From the NCBI RefSeq assembly GCF_030269765.1, contig NZ_BSTX01000004.1, forward strand, positions 380,990 through 444,989: a stretch of DNA of 64,000 nt. The letters are read 5' to 3'. A program made the translations under genes and the position numbers. The notes under the pieces are model-generated. The model made no database searches and had not been told where the DNA came from. It worked only from the letters and a program-made list of their open reading frames with translations. The stretch is from Actinorhabdospora filicis (GTDB taxonomy: Bacteria; Actinomycetota; Actinomycetes; Mycobacteriales; Micromonosporaceae). The stretch's first letter is position 1; each line of letters opens with the position of its first letter. Below, one piece after another: positions 52,914-61,020 of this stretch.

Positions 52914-54287
52914 TCAGCCGCCGTACAGCGAGTTGTAGTCGTCGAGGAGCTTCTGGGCGGCCAGTTGCGCCTCGGCGAACCGCTTGTCGGGATCGGCGCC
53001 GGAGACCAGGACGTCCTCGATGGCCTGGGTGACCACCGCCCGGATGCTCACGAAGCTGCCGAGCAGGACGCCGGTGGCGGCGGGGGACCCGTTGGTCAGC
53101 GCGAGCTGCTCGGTGGCGACCTTGGCGTAGGGGTGGTCCTTGTACCAGCCCTCGGTCTCCAGCTGCGCGCCCGCGGCCTTGGTGATCGGGACGTAGCCGG
53201 TGGTCTTGTGCCAGCTGGCGGCGTTGGTGGGGTTGTTCAGGAACTGCATGAACGCCAGGGAGGCGTCCTCCTTGCCCTTCTCCTGACCGGCGGTCAGCCA
53301 CAGCGTCGCGCCGCCGATGAGGTTCCCGGCGTAGGGGACGTCGCCGTTGTAGGGCATGCGGGCCACGTCGACGCCGAAACCGCCGGTCTGGCCGTCCTTC
53401 ACGATCGCGGTGGCGTCACCGGCGGAGGTCATCAGGAACGCGACCTCCTGGGCGGCGAAGGCGTTCTTCGGGCCGTCCCAGTCGTTCTGCTTGCCCGAGT
53501 AGTAGTAGTCGCCGGAATCGTAGAGGCCCTTTTGGAACTTGACGAAGTTCAGCAGTTCCGGCGAGGTCAGGTTCAGCTTCTTCGCCCGCGCGCTGCGGCC
53601 ATTGTCATTGTCGGCGATGAGCCCGCCCTGCTCGGCGACCGCCTGCTCGGGGAACCAGCCGTGGTTGGGCCAGCTCACGCAGTGCTTGGGGTGGTCGGCC
53701 AGTTTCATGATCTTGCCGCAGGCCTCCTTGATCTCCGCCCAGGTCTGCGGGACCTTGTCGACCTTCGCCTTGGTGGCCAGATTCTTGTTGGCGTAGAACA
53801 ACGTGGTGGAGGTGTTCCACGGCATCGAGGTGAATTCGCCGTTCACCGTGTAGTAGTTGCGGGCGGCGTCGACGACGTCGTTGAGGACGACGGGCTCGCC
53901 GAGCACGTCGGCGCGGCCGTTGATGGCCTTCTCGACGGACACGAAGAGCGGCTGGCCGTCCTTGTCGACCGCGTCACGGGCGTCCTGCGTGGCGGCCTCG
54001 AAGTACTGCACGATCGAGGGCGGGCTGCCCTTCTGGACGGCGCCGGTGACGGCGTCGAAGAGCACCTCGTAGGAGTCGTATCCCTGGATGTTGACGGTGT
54101 ACTTGGGATGCTTCTGGTGGAATTCGTCGGCGCGCTGCTTCGCCCAGTCCAGGCGGTAATCGGTGAAGGCGATCCAGACGTCGATCTGCCCGTCGCCTTT
54201 GGCGTCGTCGGACTTCGAACAGGCGACCGACGTGGCGAGAAGGGAAAGTGCGACCGCGGCCGCGGTCACGGTGCGCTTAAGGCGCAT
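52914..54287 (-). CDS. Extracellular solute-binding lipoprotein (UgpB-like)
   Basis: 457 residues with signal peptide MRLKRTVTAAAVALSLLATSVAC, a lipobox (TSVAC) at residues ~19-23. The mature domain has the SBP_bac_1 pattern: IDVWIAFTDYRLDWAKQRADEF, SPPSIVQYFEAATQDA near 85-100 (UgpB-like Tyr-Phe-Glu), FTSMPWNTSTTLFYANK near 155, and TSAGDATAIVKDG near 295. First gene of a three-gene importer operon. The matching ATPase must be supplied by another locus, as with the shared MsiK-type ATPase of streptomycetes. Ligand likely glycerol-3-phosphate or an oligosaccharide. Confidence 0.85.
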   Translation of the reverse strand: MRLKRTVTAAAVALSLLATSVACSKSDDAKGDGQIDVWIAFTDYRLDWAKQRADEFHQKHPKYTVNIQGYDSYEVLFDAVTGAVQKGSPPSIVQYFEAATQDARDAVDKDGQPLFVSVEKAINGRADVLGEPVVLNDVVDAARNYYTVNGEFTSMPWNTSTTLFYANKNLATKAKVDKVPQTWAEIKEACGKIMKLADHPKHCVSWPNHGWFPEQAVAEQGGLIADNDNGRSARAKKLNLTSPELLNFVKFQKGLYDSGDYYYSGKQNDWDGPKNAFAAQEVAFLMTSAGDATAIVKDGQTGGFGVDVARMPYNGDVPYAGNLIGGATLWLTAGQEKGKEDASLAFMQFLNNPTNAASWHKTTGYVPITKAAGAQLETEGWYKDHPYAKVATEQLALTNGSPAATGVLLGSFVSIRAVVTQAIEDVLVSGADPDKRFAEAQLAAQKLLDDYNSLYGG

Positions 54288-54341
54288 GAGGGGTGCTCCA
54301 ATGATCTTGGTGGGGGCCTTGAATCTGGAGTTTCCGCAGAG

Positions 54342-54372
54342 CTTTCACACGATGCCGGAATCCGTGCGAAAG
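54342..54372. promoter_or_regulatory. Inverted repeat upstream of the ugp-like operon
   Basis: CTTTCACACG (54342-54351) and CGTGCGAAAG (54363-54372) form a 10-bp inverted repeat with one mismatch and an 11-base spacer. It lies 55-85 bases before the lipoprotein start. Possible operator for a LacI/GntR/ROK-type repressor. Confidence 0.45.
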
Positions 54373-54467
54373 GCCATGTTAGGTGAATGTGACTCGCGGG
54401 TAAAGCTTCGAATCCGCCCATCTCTCCCGGCACGCCGTCCGCTTCTACGCCCTGTCGAGGACCGGCG

Positions 54468-54479
54468 TAGGCTGCCCGC
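54468..54479 (+). promoter_or_regulatory. Leaderless promoter of hemC-like gene
   Basis: TAGGCT (54468-54473) followed by GCCCGC and the GTG start at 54480, the -12 to -7 position expected when transcription begins at the start codon. Confidence 0.55.
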
Positions 54480-55400
54480 GTGAGCTCAGAGCGAATCGTG
54501 CGGATCGGTACCCGTTCCTCGCCGATGGCGGTGGCGCAGGCGGAGAAGGTGGCCCGCGCGCTGCGGGCGCAGGGTGTGCGGACCGAGCTGGTGAAGATCT
54601 CCACCAGCGGTGACAAGTGGACCGGTTCCCTGGCCGCCCTCGGCGGCAAGGGCGCGTTCACCCGCGAACTGGACGCCATGCAGGTCGAGGGCGAGTTCGA
54701 GATCGGCGTGCACTGCCTGAAGGACGTGCCCGGCGACGTGGACCTCCCGGCGGGCCTGGAGATCGGCGCGTACTGCGCGCGCGAGGACGCCCGCGACGCG
54801 GTGATCTCGCTGAACGGGCGCGATCTGGACGACCTGCGGGCGGGCTCGGTGATCGGGACCAGCTCGGTGCGGCGCACCGCGCAGCTCTCCCGCTTCTGGC
54901 CGGGCTTGAAGGTGACCCCGATCCGGGGCAACGCCAACTCGCGGCTGTCCAAACTGGACGGCGGCGGCTTCGACGCGCTGATCCTGGCCGTGGCCGGGCT
55001 GGAGCGCATCGGGCTGGAGCACCGGCTGACCGGCGTCATCGACCCCGGCCGGATGATCCCGGCGGTCGGCGCGGGCGTCATCGTGCTGACCATCCGCACC
55101 CACGACGCCGGCTCGCGCGAGCTGATCGCCGGGCTGGACGACGCGGCGACCCGCGCGGCGGCCACCGCCGAGCGCGCGATGCTGCGCGAGCTGGGCGGCC
55201 ACTGCCACAGCCCGATCGCCGGGCACGCGTCCATGGTGGACGGCGCGATCTCGCTGACCGGTGCGGTGTACAGCCTCGACGGCGCGGAGATGATGACCGC
55301 CTCGGCGACGGGCGCGGACGCGGCGCCGGTGGGCCGCGAGGTCGCGGCGGCGCTGCTGGAGCAGGGCGCGGGGAAGGTCATCGCCGACTCGGCGCAGTAG
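54480..55400 (+). CDS. hemC: Hydroxymethylbilane synthase (porphobilinogen deaminase), orphan copy
   Basis: 306 residues from a GTG at a leaderless promoter. HMBS fold: RIGTRSSPMAVAQAEKVARAL, ISTSGDKW, GGKGAFTRELDAM, catalytic Asp in HCLKDVPGD (~84), GTSSVRRTAQL (~125), RGNANSRLSKLDGGGFDALILAVAGLERIGL (in parts), and the dipyrromethane-cofactor Cys in ELGGHCHSPI (~240). Small differences from the usual actinobacterial HemC (HSLKDLP, RGNVxTRL) suggest a diverged or paralogous copy. No hemA, hemB, hemD or hemE lies near. It may serve heme/siroheme synthesis generally, or a specialised tetrapyrrole; which cannot be read here. Confidence 0.88.
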   Translation: MSSERIVRIGTRSSPMAVAQAEKVARALRAQGVRTELVKISTSGDKWTGSLAALGGKGAFTRELDAMQVEGEFEIGVHCLKDVPGDVDLPAGLEIGAYCAREDARDAVISLNGRDLDDLRAGSVIGTSSVRRTAQLSRFWPGLKVTPIRGNANSRLSKLDGGGFDALILAVAGLERIGLEHRLTGVIDPGRMIPAVGAGVIVLTIRTHDAGSRELIAGLDDAATRAAATAERAMLRELGGHCHSPIAGHASMVDGAISLTGAVYSLDGAEMMTASATGADAAPVGREVAAALLEQGAGKVIADSAQ

Positions 55401-55429
55401 GCGCGGCCTGTTCTTCGGGAAATCGAATC

Positions 55430-55459
55430 GGGGCCTTCTGTGTCCATTCAGAAGGCCCC
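55430..55459 (+). terminator. Hairpin after hemC
   Basis: 11-bp perfect stem (GGGGCCTTCTG) with an 8-base loop, 29 bases after the stop. The 3' side ends in CCCC, no T-run, so termination strength is uncertain. Confidence 0.7.
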
Positions 55460-55836
55460 GCCGAGTCATCCGGGTCTACGGACGGGATCTCGGTTGATCA
55501 TCAGTCTGGCAACTAACGGCACCGCACGCCACTCCCGGCCGTCCGTTCGGACGGCCGTTTCCATCGATGCCCGCTGACCTGGGCGGACGCCGCGCCACTC
55601 ACGTGCTGTCCGGAATCATGGTGCATTGGTGCCGGACGTATTTCACCGGTTCGCTTAATGCGTCGGGAATCGCGCCGTTCGCGGATTGGTCCTGTGTAGA
55701 CGGTTGGGCATATGCTGATTCGCGCCCCTTCGGCCATTGTCCATCCGGTTCTCCGGCGGCCGGGGCGTTCGCACATCCGGGTCTACGGCCGGGTCCTCGT
55801 CAGGGATCCCGCCGAGCCGCATCGAAAGGAATCCCT
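55460..55836. other. Intergenic stretch without a clear gene
   Basis: Contains a second hairpin (55536-55560). A frame open from 55567 in phase with the downstream small membrane protein has poor codon bias and no homology before 55837, so I treat it as untranslated. Confidence 0.6.
55536..55560 (+). terminator. Second hairpin with T-tract
   Basis: CGGCCGTCCG-TT-CGGACGGCCG, 10-bp perfect stem followed by TTT at 55558-55560. May be the true end of the hemC transcript. Confidence 0.7.
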
Positions 55837-56091
55837 TTGACCCTCGTCCGGGTGGACACTCCTCCTTCTCCTAAGCCGCCTCCCCCTGAGCCGCTGCCGC
55901 CCCGCTGGCGTGGCGTTCTGGCGCTGCTGGCGCTGATCGCGGCCATGATGTTCTTCCTCCAGCTGCTCGATCGCGGCTACGGCATCGCGCTGTCCCTGCG
56001 CGTCACCGCGGCCTTCGTCGTCGTGTGGCTGATCTGCGCCGGCATGAGCCCCATGGTGCGGGGCCTGAAACGGGCACTCGGCAGGATCTAG
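55837..56091 (+). CDS. Small two-helix membrane protein
   Basis: 84 residues from the TTG at 55837, 6 bases after AAAGGAA. A Pro-rich cytoplasmic head (PPSPKPPPPEPLPP) is followed by helix GVLALLALIAAMMFFLQLL (30-48) and helix VTAAFVVVWLICAGMSPMV (56-74). No known domain. Its stop precedes the start of the HTH regulator by two bases, so the two are coupled. Confidence 0.65.
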   Translation: MTLVRVDTPPSPKPPPPEPLPPRWRGVLALLALIAAMMFFLQLLDRGYGIALSLRVTAAFVVVWLICAGMSPMVRGLKRALGRI

Positions 56092-56093
56092 CC

Positions 56094-57044
56094 GTGTCAC
56101 GCCGGGAATCCGCCATTCCGGTGGGCTCCGGCGCGGTGGCGCAGTTCGCGCAGTCGCTGCGCGCGCTGCGCCACCGCGCGGGCTCTCCCACCTACCGGGT
56201 GATGGCGAAGGCCTGCCACTACAGCCACACGGCGCTCTCCCGCGCGGCCATGGGGAAACGGCTCCCGACCTGGGAGGTGACCTCGGCGTTCGTGGCGGCC
56301 TGCGGTGGGGACCCCGCGGGCTGGCGGTCGCGCTACGACCGGGCCGTGCGCATGGTCGCGGCGCATCCCGGGCGGCCCGGCCCGGCGCCGGACGAGGAGG
56401 AGGCGGCGCTGCGTCCCGTCTACGCGGGCCTTCAGGTGCTGGCCACCGATCTCATGATGGGCCGGGAACGCTGGAGCGGGCCCGGGCGGCTGGCCATGGA
56501 GCTGCGCCGCCTCAAGGAGGCCTCCGGCCTCTCGATCCGCGCCATCGCGCGGCTCACCGGGATCATGTCGCCCGGAAACTCCGTCCCGGTCAGCACCGTG
56601 GGGGACCTGCTGGACCACCGGCGCGGCTCCTGGCCGCGCCCGGCGGTCGTCGGCGCGTTCCTGACGGCGCTGGAGGTGCCGACCGAGGTGAAGGACCGCG
56701 TGGTCATGGCCGTGCGGATGGTCCACGGCGGTCCGTCGCTGATCCCTTCGGGGCTGTCCGAACGCGTGCGGAAGGTGCTCGGGCAGGCCGAGACGCGCTG
56801 CCTGACCGTGCGGGACGTCGACGAGTTCGGCATCGACAAGCTGGTGGTGGAGCTGGAGGCGCTCGTCCAGCCGATCGATCCCAGGCTGGTGAGCGGCCTC
56901 ATCGTCCAGCTGCGGCGGCTGGCGCGTTACGCGGTCGATCCCCGGGACACCCTCGATGAGCAGCTCGACTGCGCCCACCGCCAGGGCCGCATCGGCGCGC
57001 AGCGCGCCATTCTCATCGACCTGCTGGGGCCCCCGCGCCGTTGA
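56094..57044 (+). CDS. HTH regulator with two XRE-like domains
   Basis: 316 residues from the GTG at 56094; an upstream open region overlapping the previous gene is less likely. First HTH at ~15-75 (FAQSLRALRHRAG, YRVMAKACHYSHTALSRAAMGKRLPTWEVTSAFVAACGG in parts). Second HTH-like repeat at ~145-205 (MELRRLKEASGLSIRAIARLTG, VSTVGDLLDHRRGSWPRPAVVGAFLTAL in parts). The C-terminal ~100 residues are helical and may be a ligand or dimerisation domain. Such duplicated HTH proteins are frequent in actinomycetes; target unknown. Confidence 0.8.
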   Translation: MSRRESAIPVGSGAVAQFAQSLRALRHRAGSPTYRVMAKACHYSHTALSRAAMGKRLPTWEVTSAFVAACGGDPAGWRSRYDRAVRMVAAHPGRPGPAPDEEEAALRPVYAGLQVLATDLMMGRERWSGPGRLAMELRRLKEASGLSIRAIARLTGIMSPGNSVPVSTVGDLLDHRRGSWPRPAVVGAFLTALEVPTEVKDRVVMAVRMVHGGPSLIPSGLSERVRKVLGQAETRCLTVRDVDEFGIDKLVVELEALVQPIDPRLVSGLIVQLRRLARYAVDPRDTLDEQLDCAHRQGRIGAQRAILIDLLGPPRR

Positions 57045-57068
57045 TCCATCCTATATAGACTCACCGGC

Positions 57069-57446
57069 ATGGCCTGCCGCATCAGTGAACTCATCCTCGA
57101 CTGCGCCGACCCCGAGCCGCTGGCCCGGTTCTGGGCCGAGGTACTGGGCTATGTGGAACTCCTGCGCGAGGAGGACGGGAGCATCGAGATCGGCCCGCCG
57201 GAGGGCTCCGGCCGACGGGATCTGCACATCGTCTTGAGCGTCAGCGCCGATCCGAAGCCCGCGAAGCTGCCGCTGCACATCGACGTCAACCCCACCGACC
57301 GCGATCAGGACGCCGAGCTGGAGCGGCTGCTGGCGCTCGGCGCGCGTCCGGCCGACATCGGCCAGGACGGGACCGAGAGCTGGCACGTCCTCCAGGACCC
57401 CGAGGGGAACGTGTTCTGCCTGCTGCGCGGCCGGATCCCGGCCTAG
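57069..57446 (+). CDS. VOC (glyoxalase-fold) protein
   Basis: 125 residues from the ATG at 57069; a TAGACT box seven bases upstream suggests a leaderless start. Glyoxalase-like pattern: RISELILDCADPEPLARFWAEVLGY at the N-terminus, DLHIVLSVSADPKPAKLPLHIDVNPTDRD (in parts) and VLQDPEGNVFCLLRG near the end. The conserved His/Glu metal ligands are not clearly all present. Function unknown. Confidence 0.82.
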   Translation: MACRISELILDCADPEPLARFWAEVLGYVELLREEDGSIEIGPPEGSGRRDLHIVLSVSADPKPAKLPLHIDVNPTDRDQDAELERLLALGARPADIGQDGTESWHVLQDPEGNVFCLLRGRIPA

Positions 57447-57457
57447 GGCGCGGGACG

Positions 57458-57838
57458 TCAGTACCGCGGCAGCCAGTCCTCGACGGTGGCGACCAGCTCG
57501 TCCAGGTCGGTGGTGGTGATGTCGGCGGCGATGGAGTCCCAGTCGGGATCCAGGATCACCGCGCGGAAGGTGTCGCGGTACCAGCCGATGTCGAGCCCGA
57601 CCTTGCGGTGGGCGGCCTTCTTCTCCCCGGTGAGCCAGGAGGGCGGCAGCCGCTCGGCCCACAGCAGGTCCTCGGAGTCGTTGACCTCGATGAGCCCGGA
57701 GGGCAGGCGGCGGACGTGCAGGGTGTTCCACTGCACGGTCCAGCCCGTCGGGATCCGCAGCGGCAGCAGCCGCCACTCGGCGGTGATCGCCGCCGCCAGA
57801 GGGGAATCCGGCGGCAGCCTCAGCTCGTCACTGTCCAT
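57458..57838 (-). CDS. Hypothetical protein of unknown function
   Basis: 126 residues from the ATG at 57838; the frame is open upstream but that part overlaps the DsbA-like gene out of phase. Contains VQWNTLHVRRLPSGLIEVNDSEDLLWAERLPP (in parts), GLDIGWYRDTFRAVILDPDWDS and a C-terminal helix LVATVEDWLPRY. Mixed alpha/beta, acidic, no known motif or signal. Good codon bias. It starts 11 bases after the DsbA-like stop. Confidence 0.65.
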   Translation of the reverse strand: MDSDELRLPPDSPLAAAITAEWRLLPLRIPTGWTVQWNTLHVRRLPSGLIEVNDSEDLLWAERLPPSWLTGEKKAAHRKVGLDIGWYRDTFRAVILDPDWDSIAADITTTDLDELVATVEDWLPRY

Positions 57839-57849
57839 AAGGGAGCAGG

Positions 57850-58560
57850 CTAGGCCCCCGGCACCGCGCATCCGTCGTCGCCGCACTCGTCGGCCGCGCC
57901 GCCGAGGGTGACCAGCGACGGGCGGGACGCCGCCCACGCCGTCTCCAGGGCCTTGGTGAAGGTCTCGGCGGGCTGCGCGCCGGAGAGCCCGTAGGCGCGG
58001 TCGATGACGAAGAACGGGACGCCGGACGCGCCAAGGGACGCCGCCTCGCGCTCGTCGGCGCGCACGTCCTCGGCGTAGGCGTCCGGGTCGGCCAGGACCG
58101 CGCGGACCTCGGCCTCGTCCAGACCGGCCTGCACGGCCGCCGCGACGGTGCCCTCGATGTCGTTGACCGGGACGGCCTCGGCGAAGTTGGCGCGGTAGAA
58201 GGCGTCGACGGCCTCGGACTGGCGGCCGCGCGCCTTGGCCAGGTGCAGCAGCCGGTGCTGGTCGAAGGTGTTCCCGGTCACCCGGTCGGTGGTGTACTCC
58301 AGGCCTTCGCCCCGGGCGGCCTCGGCGACACCGTTCTCGGCCTCGCGGGCGCGGGGGAGCGGCATCCCGTACTTCGCGGAGAGCATCTCGGCGATCGGCA
58401 CACCGGAGCCCGAGGGCTCGGCGTGTGCGTCCAGCTCGAAGGAACGGTGCACCACTTCGACCTCGTCGCGGTGGGCGAAACCGGACAGGGCCTGCTCGAA
58501 GCGGGCCTTGCCGATGTAGCACCAGGGACAGACGATGTCGGACCAGATTTCGACGCGCAT
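57850..58560 (-). CDS. DsbA/FrnE-family thioredoxin-fold oxidoreductase
   Basis: 236 residues from the ATG at 58560 (MRVEIWSDIVCPWCYIGKARFEQAL); the open frame to 58593 is without homology. The active site CPWC (residues ~11-14) and the GVPFFVIDRAYGLSGAQPAETF cis-proline loop near 185-205 are canonical, with the long helical insertion of the FrnE/2-hydroxychromene isomerase group between. No signal peptide, so cytosolic. An extra C-terminal CGDDGC motif occurs near the end. Actinomycete FrnE proteins have been linked to polyketide tailoring and oxidative stress; the role here is undetermined. Confidence 0.88.
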   Translation of the reverse strand: MRVEIWSDIVCPWCYIGKARFEQALSGFAHRDEVEVVHRSFELDAHAEPSGSGVPIAEMLSAKYGMPLPRAREAENGVAEAARGEGLEYTTDRVTGNTFDQHRLLHLAKARGRQSEAVDAFYRANFAEAVPVNDIEGTVAAAVQAGLDEAEVRAVLADPDAYAEDVRADEREAASLGASGVPFFVIDRAYGLSGAQPAETFTKALETAWAASRPSLVTLGGAADECGDDGCAVPGA

Positions 58561-58611
58561 GACACTGATCAACGCCCGCGTCCGGGGCACCATTCCGTTA
58601 CAGGCTGTGAC

Positions 58612-59940
58612 CTAGGCTATGGCCTCGGCGAGGGCCCGGACGGTGGCGGTGATGGCGTCCTCGGTCGAGCCGCCGAAGCCCAGGACGAGCGCGGCGGGCC
58701 CCTCGTGGACGAGCCGGTAGTCGCCGCCGCCGTCGACGGGCAGCCCGGCGGCGTGCGCGCGGGCCAGCACGTCGGCCTCATCGCGGCCGGGCAGTTCGAC
58801 GTAGAGGTGCTGGCCGGCCGAGACGCCGCGCACCCTGGCCTCGGGCAGCCACGCGGCCAGCGCGGTGACGAGCGCGTCGCGCCGGGCCCGGTAGCGCAGC
58901 CGCATGGCGCGCACGTGCCGGTCGTACTCGCCGGTCTCGATGAGCCGGGCCAGGGTGAGCTGCTCCAGGACGGGCGAGCCGAGGTCGCTCTCCGAGCGCA
59001 GCTCGGCCAGGCGCGCGATGAGCCGCGGCGGCGCGGCCACCCAGCCCAGCCGCAGCGCCGGAGCCAGTGTCTTCGAGACCGAGCCTATGTGGACCGTCCT
59101 ATCTGGACGAAGGCCCTGGAGGCAGCCGACGGGGTCGCGGTCGTAGCGGAACTCCGCGTCGTAGTCGTCCTCCACGGCCAGCCGGTCGCCGGTGAGCCAC
59201 TCCTGAAGCAGCGCGCGCCTTTCCGGCGAGAGGACCACGCCCGTCGGGTACTGGTGCGCGGGTGTCAGCAGGGCGGCCTCGGCGTCCGGGAGGCGGCCGG
59301 TGTCCATGCCCTCCTCGTCGACGGGCACCGGCAGCAGCGTCGCCCCGGCGCCGCGCAGGAGGGGCAGCTGGCGCGGGCTCGTGGGGTCCTCGATCGCCAG
59401 CCGCAATGGCCCCAGGGCGCGGAACACCAGGCTCAAACCGTGCGCGACACCGCCGACGACGGTGATCGAGCCGGGCGTCACCGAGGCCGCGCGGACCCGG
59501 TTCAGGTGCGCGGCCAGGGCCTCCCGCAGCGCGGGCGCGCCCAGCGGCTCGGGATAGCCCAGTTCCCGGTGCGGGACGGTGTTCAGCACGTGCCGGGTCG
59601 CCGCCAGCCACGCCTTGCGCGGGAACGAGGTGAGATCGGGCGTCCCCAGGCGCATCACACTGCGCTCCACAGTGGACGTGGGCGTGGGCTCGCCCGGCAC
59701 GACCTTCGCGACCCTGGTTCCCGCGCCCTGCCTGGCGATCAGGAAGCCCTCGGCGGTCAGCTGCGCGTACGCCTCCACGACGACGCCCCGCGAGACGCCC
59801 AGGTCGGCGGCCAGTTCCCGGCTGGGCGGCAGGCGCGTCCCCGATTCCAGCCGCCCGGCGCGGATCGCCTCGCGGACCCCGGCGGCCAGCTGCCGCGCCA
59901 GCCCGCGCGGCCGCGTCCGGTCAAGCGAGAGGTGCAGCAT
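58612..59940 (-). CDS. MocR/PdxR-type GntR regulator with aminotransferase-fold domain
   Basis: 442 residues from an ATG. The N-terminal GntR winged helix (LARQLAAGVREAIRAGRLESGTRLPPSRELAADLGVSRGVVVEAYAQLTAEGFL, read in parts) is joined to a fold-type I aminotransferase domain. PLP-lysine site IGSVSKTLAPALRLGW near residue 290, Asp-binding VEDDYDAEFRYD near 255, and AHQYPTGVVLS near 225. MocR proteins use PLP or an aldimine as effector, often for vitamin B6, GABA or ectoine pathways. Gene 59921-60292 (HxlR) overlaps its start by 20 bases, so both may be cotranscribed. Confidence 0.88.
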   Translation of the reverse strand: MLHLSLDRTRPRGLARQLAAGVREAIRAGRLESGTRLPPSRELAADLGVSRGVVVEAYAQLTAEGFLIARQGAGTRVAKVVPGEPTPTSTVERSVMRLGTPDLTSFPRKAWLAATRHVLNTVPHRELGYPEPLGAPALREALAAHLNRVRAASVTPGSITVVGGVAHGLSLVFRALGPLRLAIEDPTSPRQLPLLRGAGATLLPVPVDEEGMDTGRLPDAEAALLTPAHQYPTGVVLSPERRALLQEWLTGDRLAVEDDYDAEFRYDRDPVGCLQGLRPDRTVHIGSVSKTLAPALRLGWVAAPPRLIARLAELRSESDLGSPVLEQLTLARLIETGEYDRHVRAMRLRYRARRDALVTALAAWLPEARVRGVSAGQHLYVELPGRDEADVLARAHAAGLPVDGGGDYRLVHEGPAALVLGFGGSTEDAITATVRALAEAIA

Positions 59941-60292
59941 CGTAAGAGTCGCGGGCGGCCATCAGCTCCGGCAGGTTCGCCGCCGCCCAGTCGCGGCAGG
60001 CCTGGATGGGCGCGAGCAGCGTCCGGCCCAGCGGGGTGAGCGCGTACTCGACCCGTGGCGGGACCTCGGCGTAGACGGTGCGGGTGACCATGCCGTCGCG
60101 TTCCAGCGCGCGCAGCGTGTCGGTGAGGACCTTCGGGGTGATGCGCCGCATGGGCTTCTTGAGCTGCGAGAACCGCAGCGGCCCGTGCTCCAGCAGCACG
60201 ATGACCATGCCGCCCCACTTCTCGCCGATGCGGATCGGCATCGCGCTCGACGGGCACGCCGGATCGAAGAAGTTCTCGTCGATGTGGTCCAC
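59921..60292 (-). CDS. HxlR-family regulator
   Basis: 123 residues. Winged helix of HxlR type: PSSAMPIRIGEKWGGMVIVLLEHGPLRFSQLKKPMRRITPKVLTDTLRALERDGMVTRTVYAEVPPRVEYALTPLG (read in short pieces). Residues CPSS at ~13 give a family Cys near the N-terminus, as in redox- or aldehyde-sensing HxlR proteins. Divergent from the NmrA-like reductase gene, with direct repeats TCAGTAT in between (60314-60338), so probably its repressor/activator. Confidence 0.85.
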   Translation of the reverse strand: MDHIDENFFDPACPSSAMPIRIGEKWGGMVIVLLEHGPLRFSQLKKPMRRITPKVLTDTLRALERDGMVTRTVYAEVPPRVEYALTPLGRTLLAPIQACRDWAAANLPELMAARDSYDAAPLA

Positions 60293-60313
60293 GACACCCG
60301 TCCGTTTCGTCCT

Positions 60314-60338
60314 TCAGTATGTTTGAAGTAATCAGTAT
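60314..60338. promoter_or_regulatory. Direct repeats between HxlR and NmrA-like genes
   Basis: TCAGTAT at 60314-60320 and at 60332-60338, 18 bases apart (nearly two helical turns), in an AT-rich 90-base gap. Plausible HxlR operator. Confidence 0.5.
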
Positions 60339-60385
60339 CCCATGGATACCGTCCAGCTCACGAGCCTGATCTGGAGGTACATCCC

Positions 60386-60991
60386 ATGCGAATCGTGGTT
60401 TTCGGCGCGGCCGGTCGCGGCGGTGGCGCGGTGGTGGAGGAAGCCGTCTCGCGCGGCCATGACGTCCTCGCCGTCGCCCGGCGTCCCATCGAGGCGAAGG
60501 CGCCCTCGGCCGTCGGCGACATCACCGACGCGGCCTCGGTGGCCGCGCTGGTGTCCGGCGCGGACGTGGTGGTGAGCTCGGTCTACGACGGGAACGCCGA
60601 CGCCACCGCGTTCTACACCGCCGCGGCGGAGTCGCTGGTGGGCGGCGGCGTCCGCACCGTCCACGTGACACTGTCCACATTGCGCGGACCATCGCGGCTG
60701 GTGGACGCCCCGGAGTTCCCCGAGGTGTACCGCGGCTTCAACCTCGGCCACGCCGCCGGGCTGGAGCGCCTCGCGGCGTCCGGGCTGGAGTGGACCGCCA
60801 TCAGCCCCGTCACCGACTTCGACGCCGAGGCCGGACGCAGCGGTGGCTACGAGCTGGACTCGGCGGCGCTGACCGGGATGGAGCAGCTGGGGGAGCGCAA
60901 GGTGTCCTTCGCCGACTTCGCCATCGCGGTGGTCGACGAGGCGGAGAAGGGCGCGCACGTGGGCTCGCACATCGGCGTCGGACCGGCGTGA
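60386..60991 (+). CDS. NmrA-like NAD(P)-binding reductase
   Basis: 201 residues from an ATG behind GGAGGT. Rossmann start IVVFGAAGRGGGAVVEEAVSRGHDV, VGDITDAASVAALVSGADVVVSSV, and SGLEWTAISPVTDF near 140. Belongs to the short NmrA/YwnB-type group of atypical SDRs that includes flavin/quinone reductase-like and redox-sensor proteins; no catalytic YxxxK motif. Divergent HxlR regulator suggests induction by electrophiles. Confidence 0.82.
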   Translation: MRIVVFGAAGRGGGAVVEEAVSRGHDVLAVARRPIEAKAPSAVGDITDAASVAALVSGADVVVSSVYDGNADATAFYTAAAESLVGGGVRTVHVTLSTLRGPSRLVDAPEFPEVYRGFNLGHAAGLERLAASGLEWTAISPVTDFDAEAGRSGGYELDSAALTGMEQLGERKVSFADFAIAVVDEAEKGAHVGSHIGVGPA

Positions 60992-61008
60992 GTGTCGGGG
61001 GTGGTGGG

Positions 61009-61014
61009 TAGGGT
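61009..61014 (+). promoter_or_regulatory. Leaderless promoter of a 10-codon ORF
   Basis: TAGGGT at 61009-61014, six bases before the GTG at 61021, the same spacing as at other leaderless starts in the window. Confidence 0.5.
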
Positions 61015-61020
61015 GCGGGC

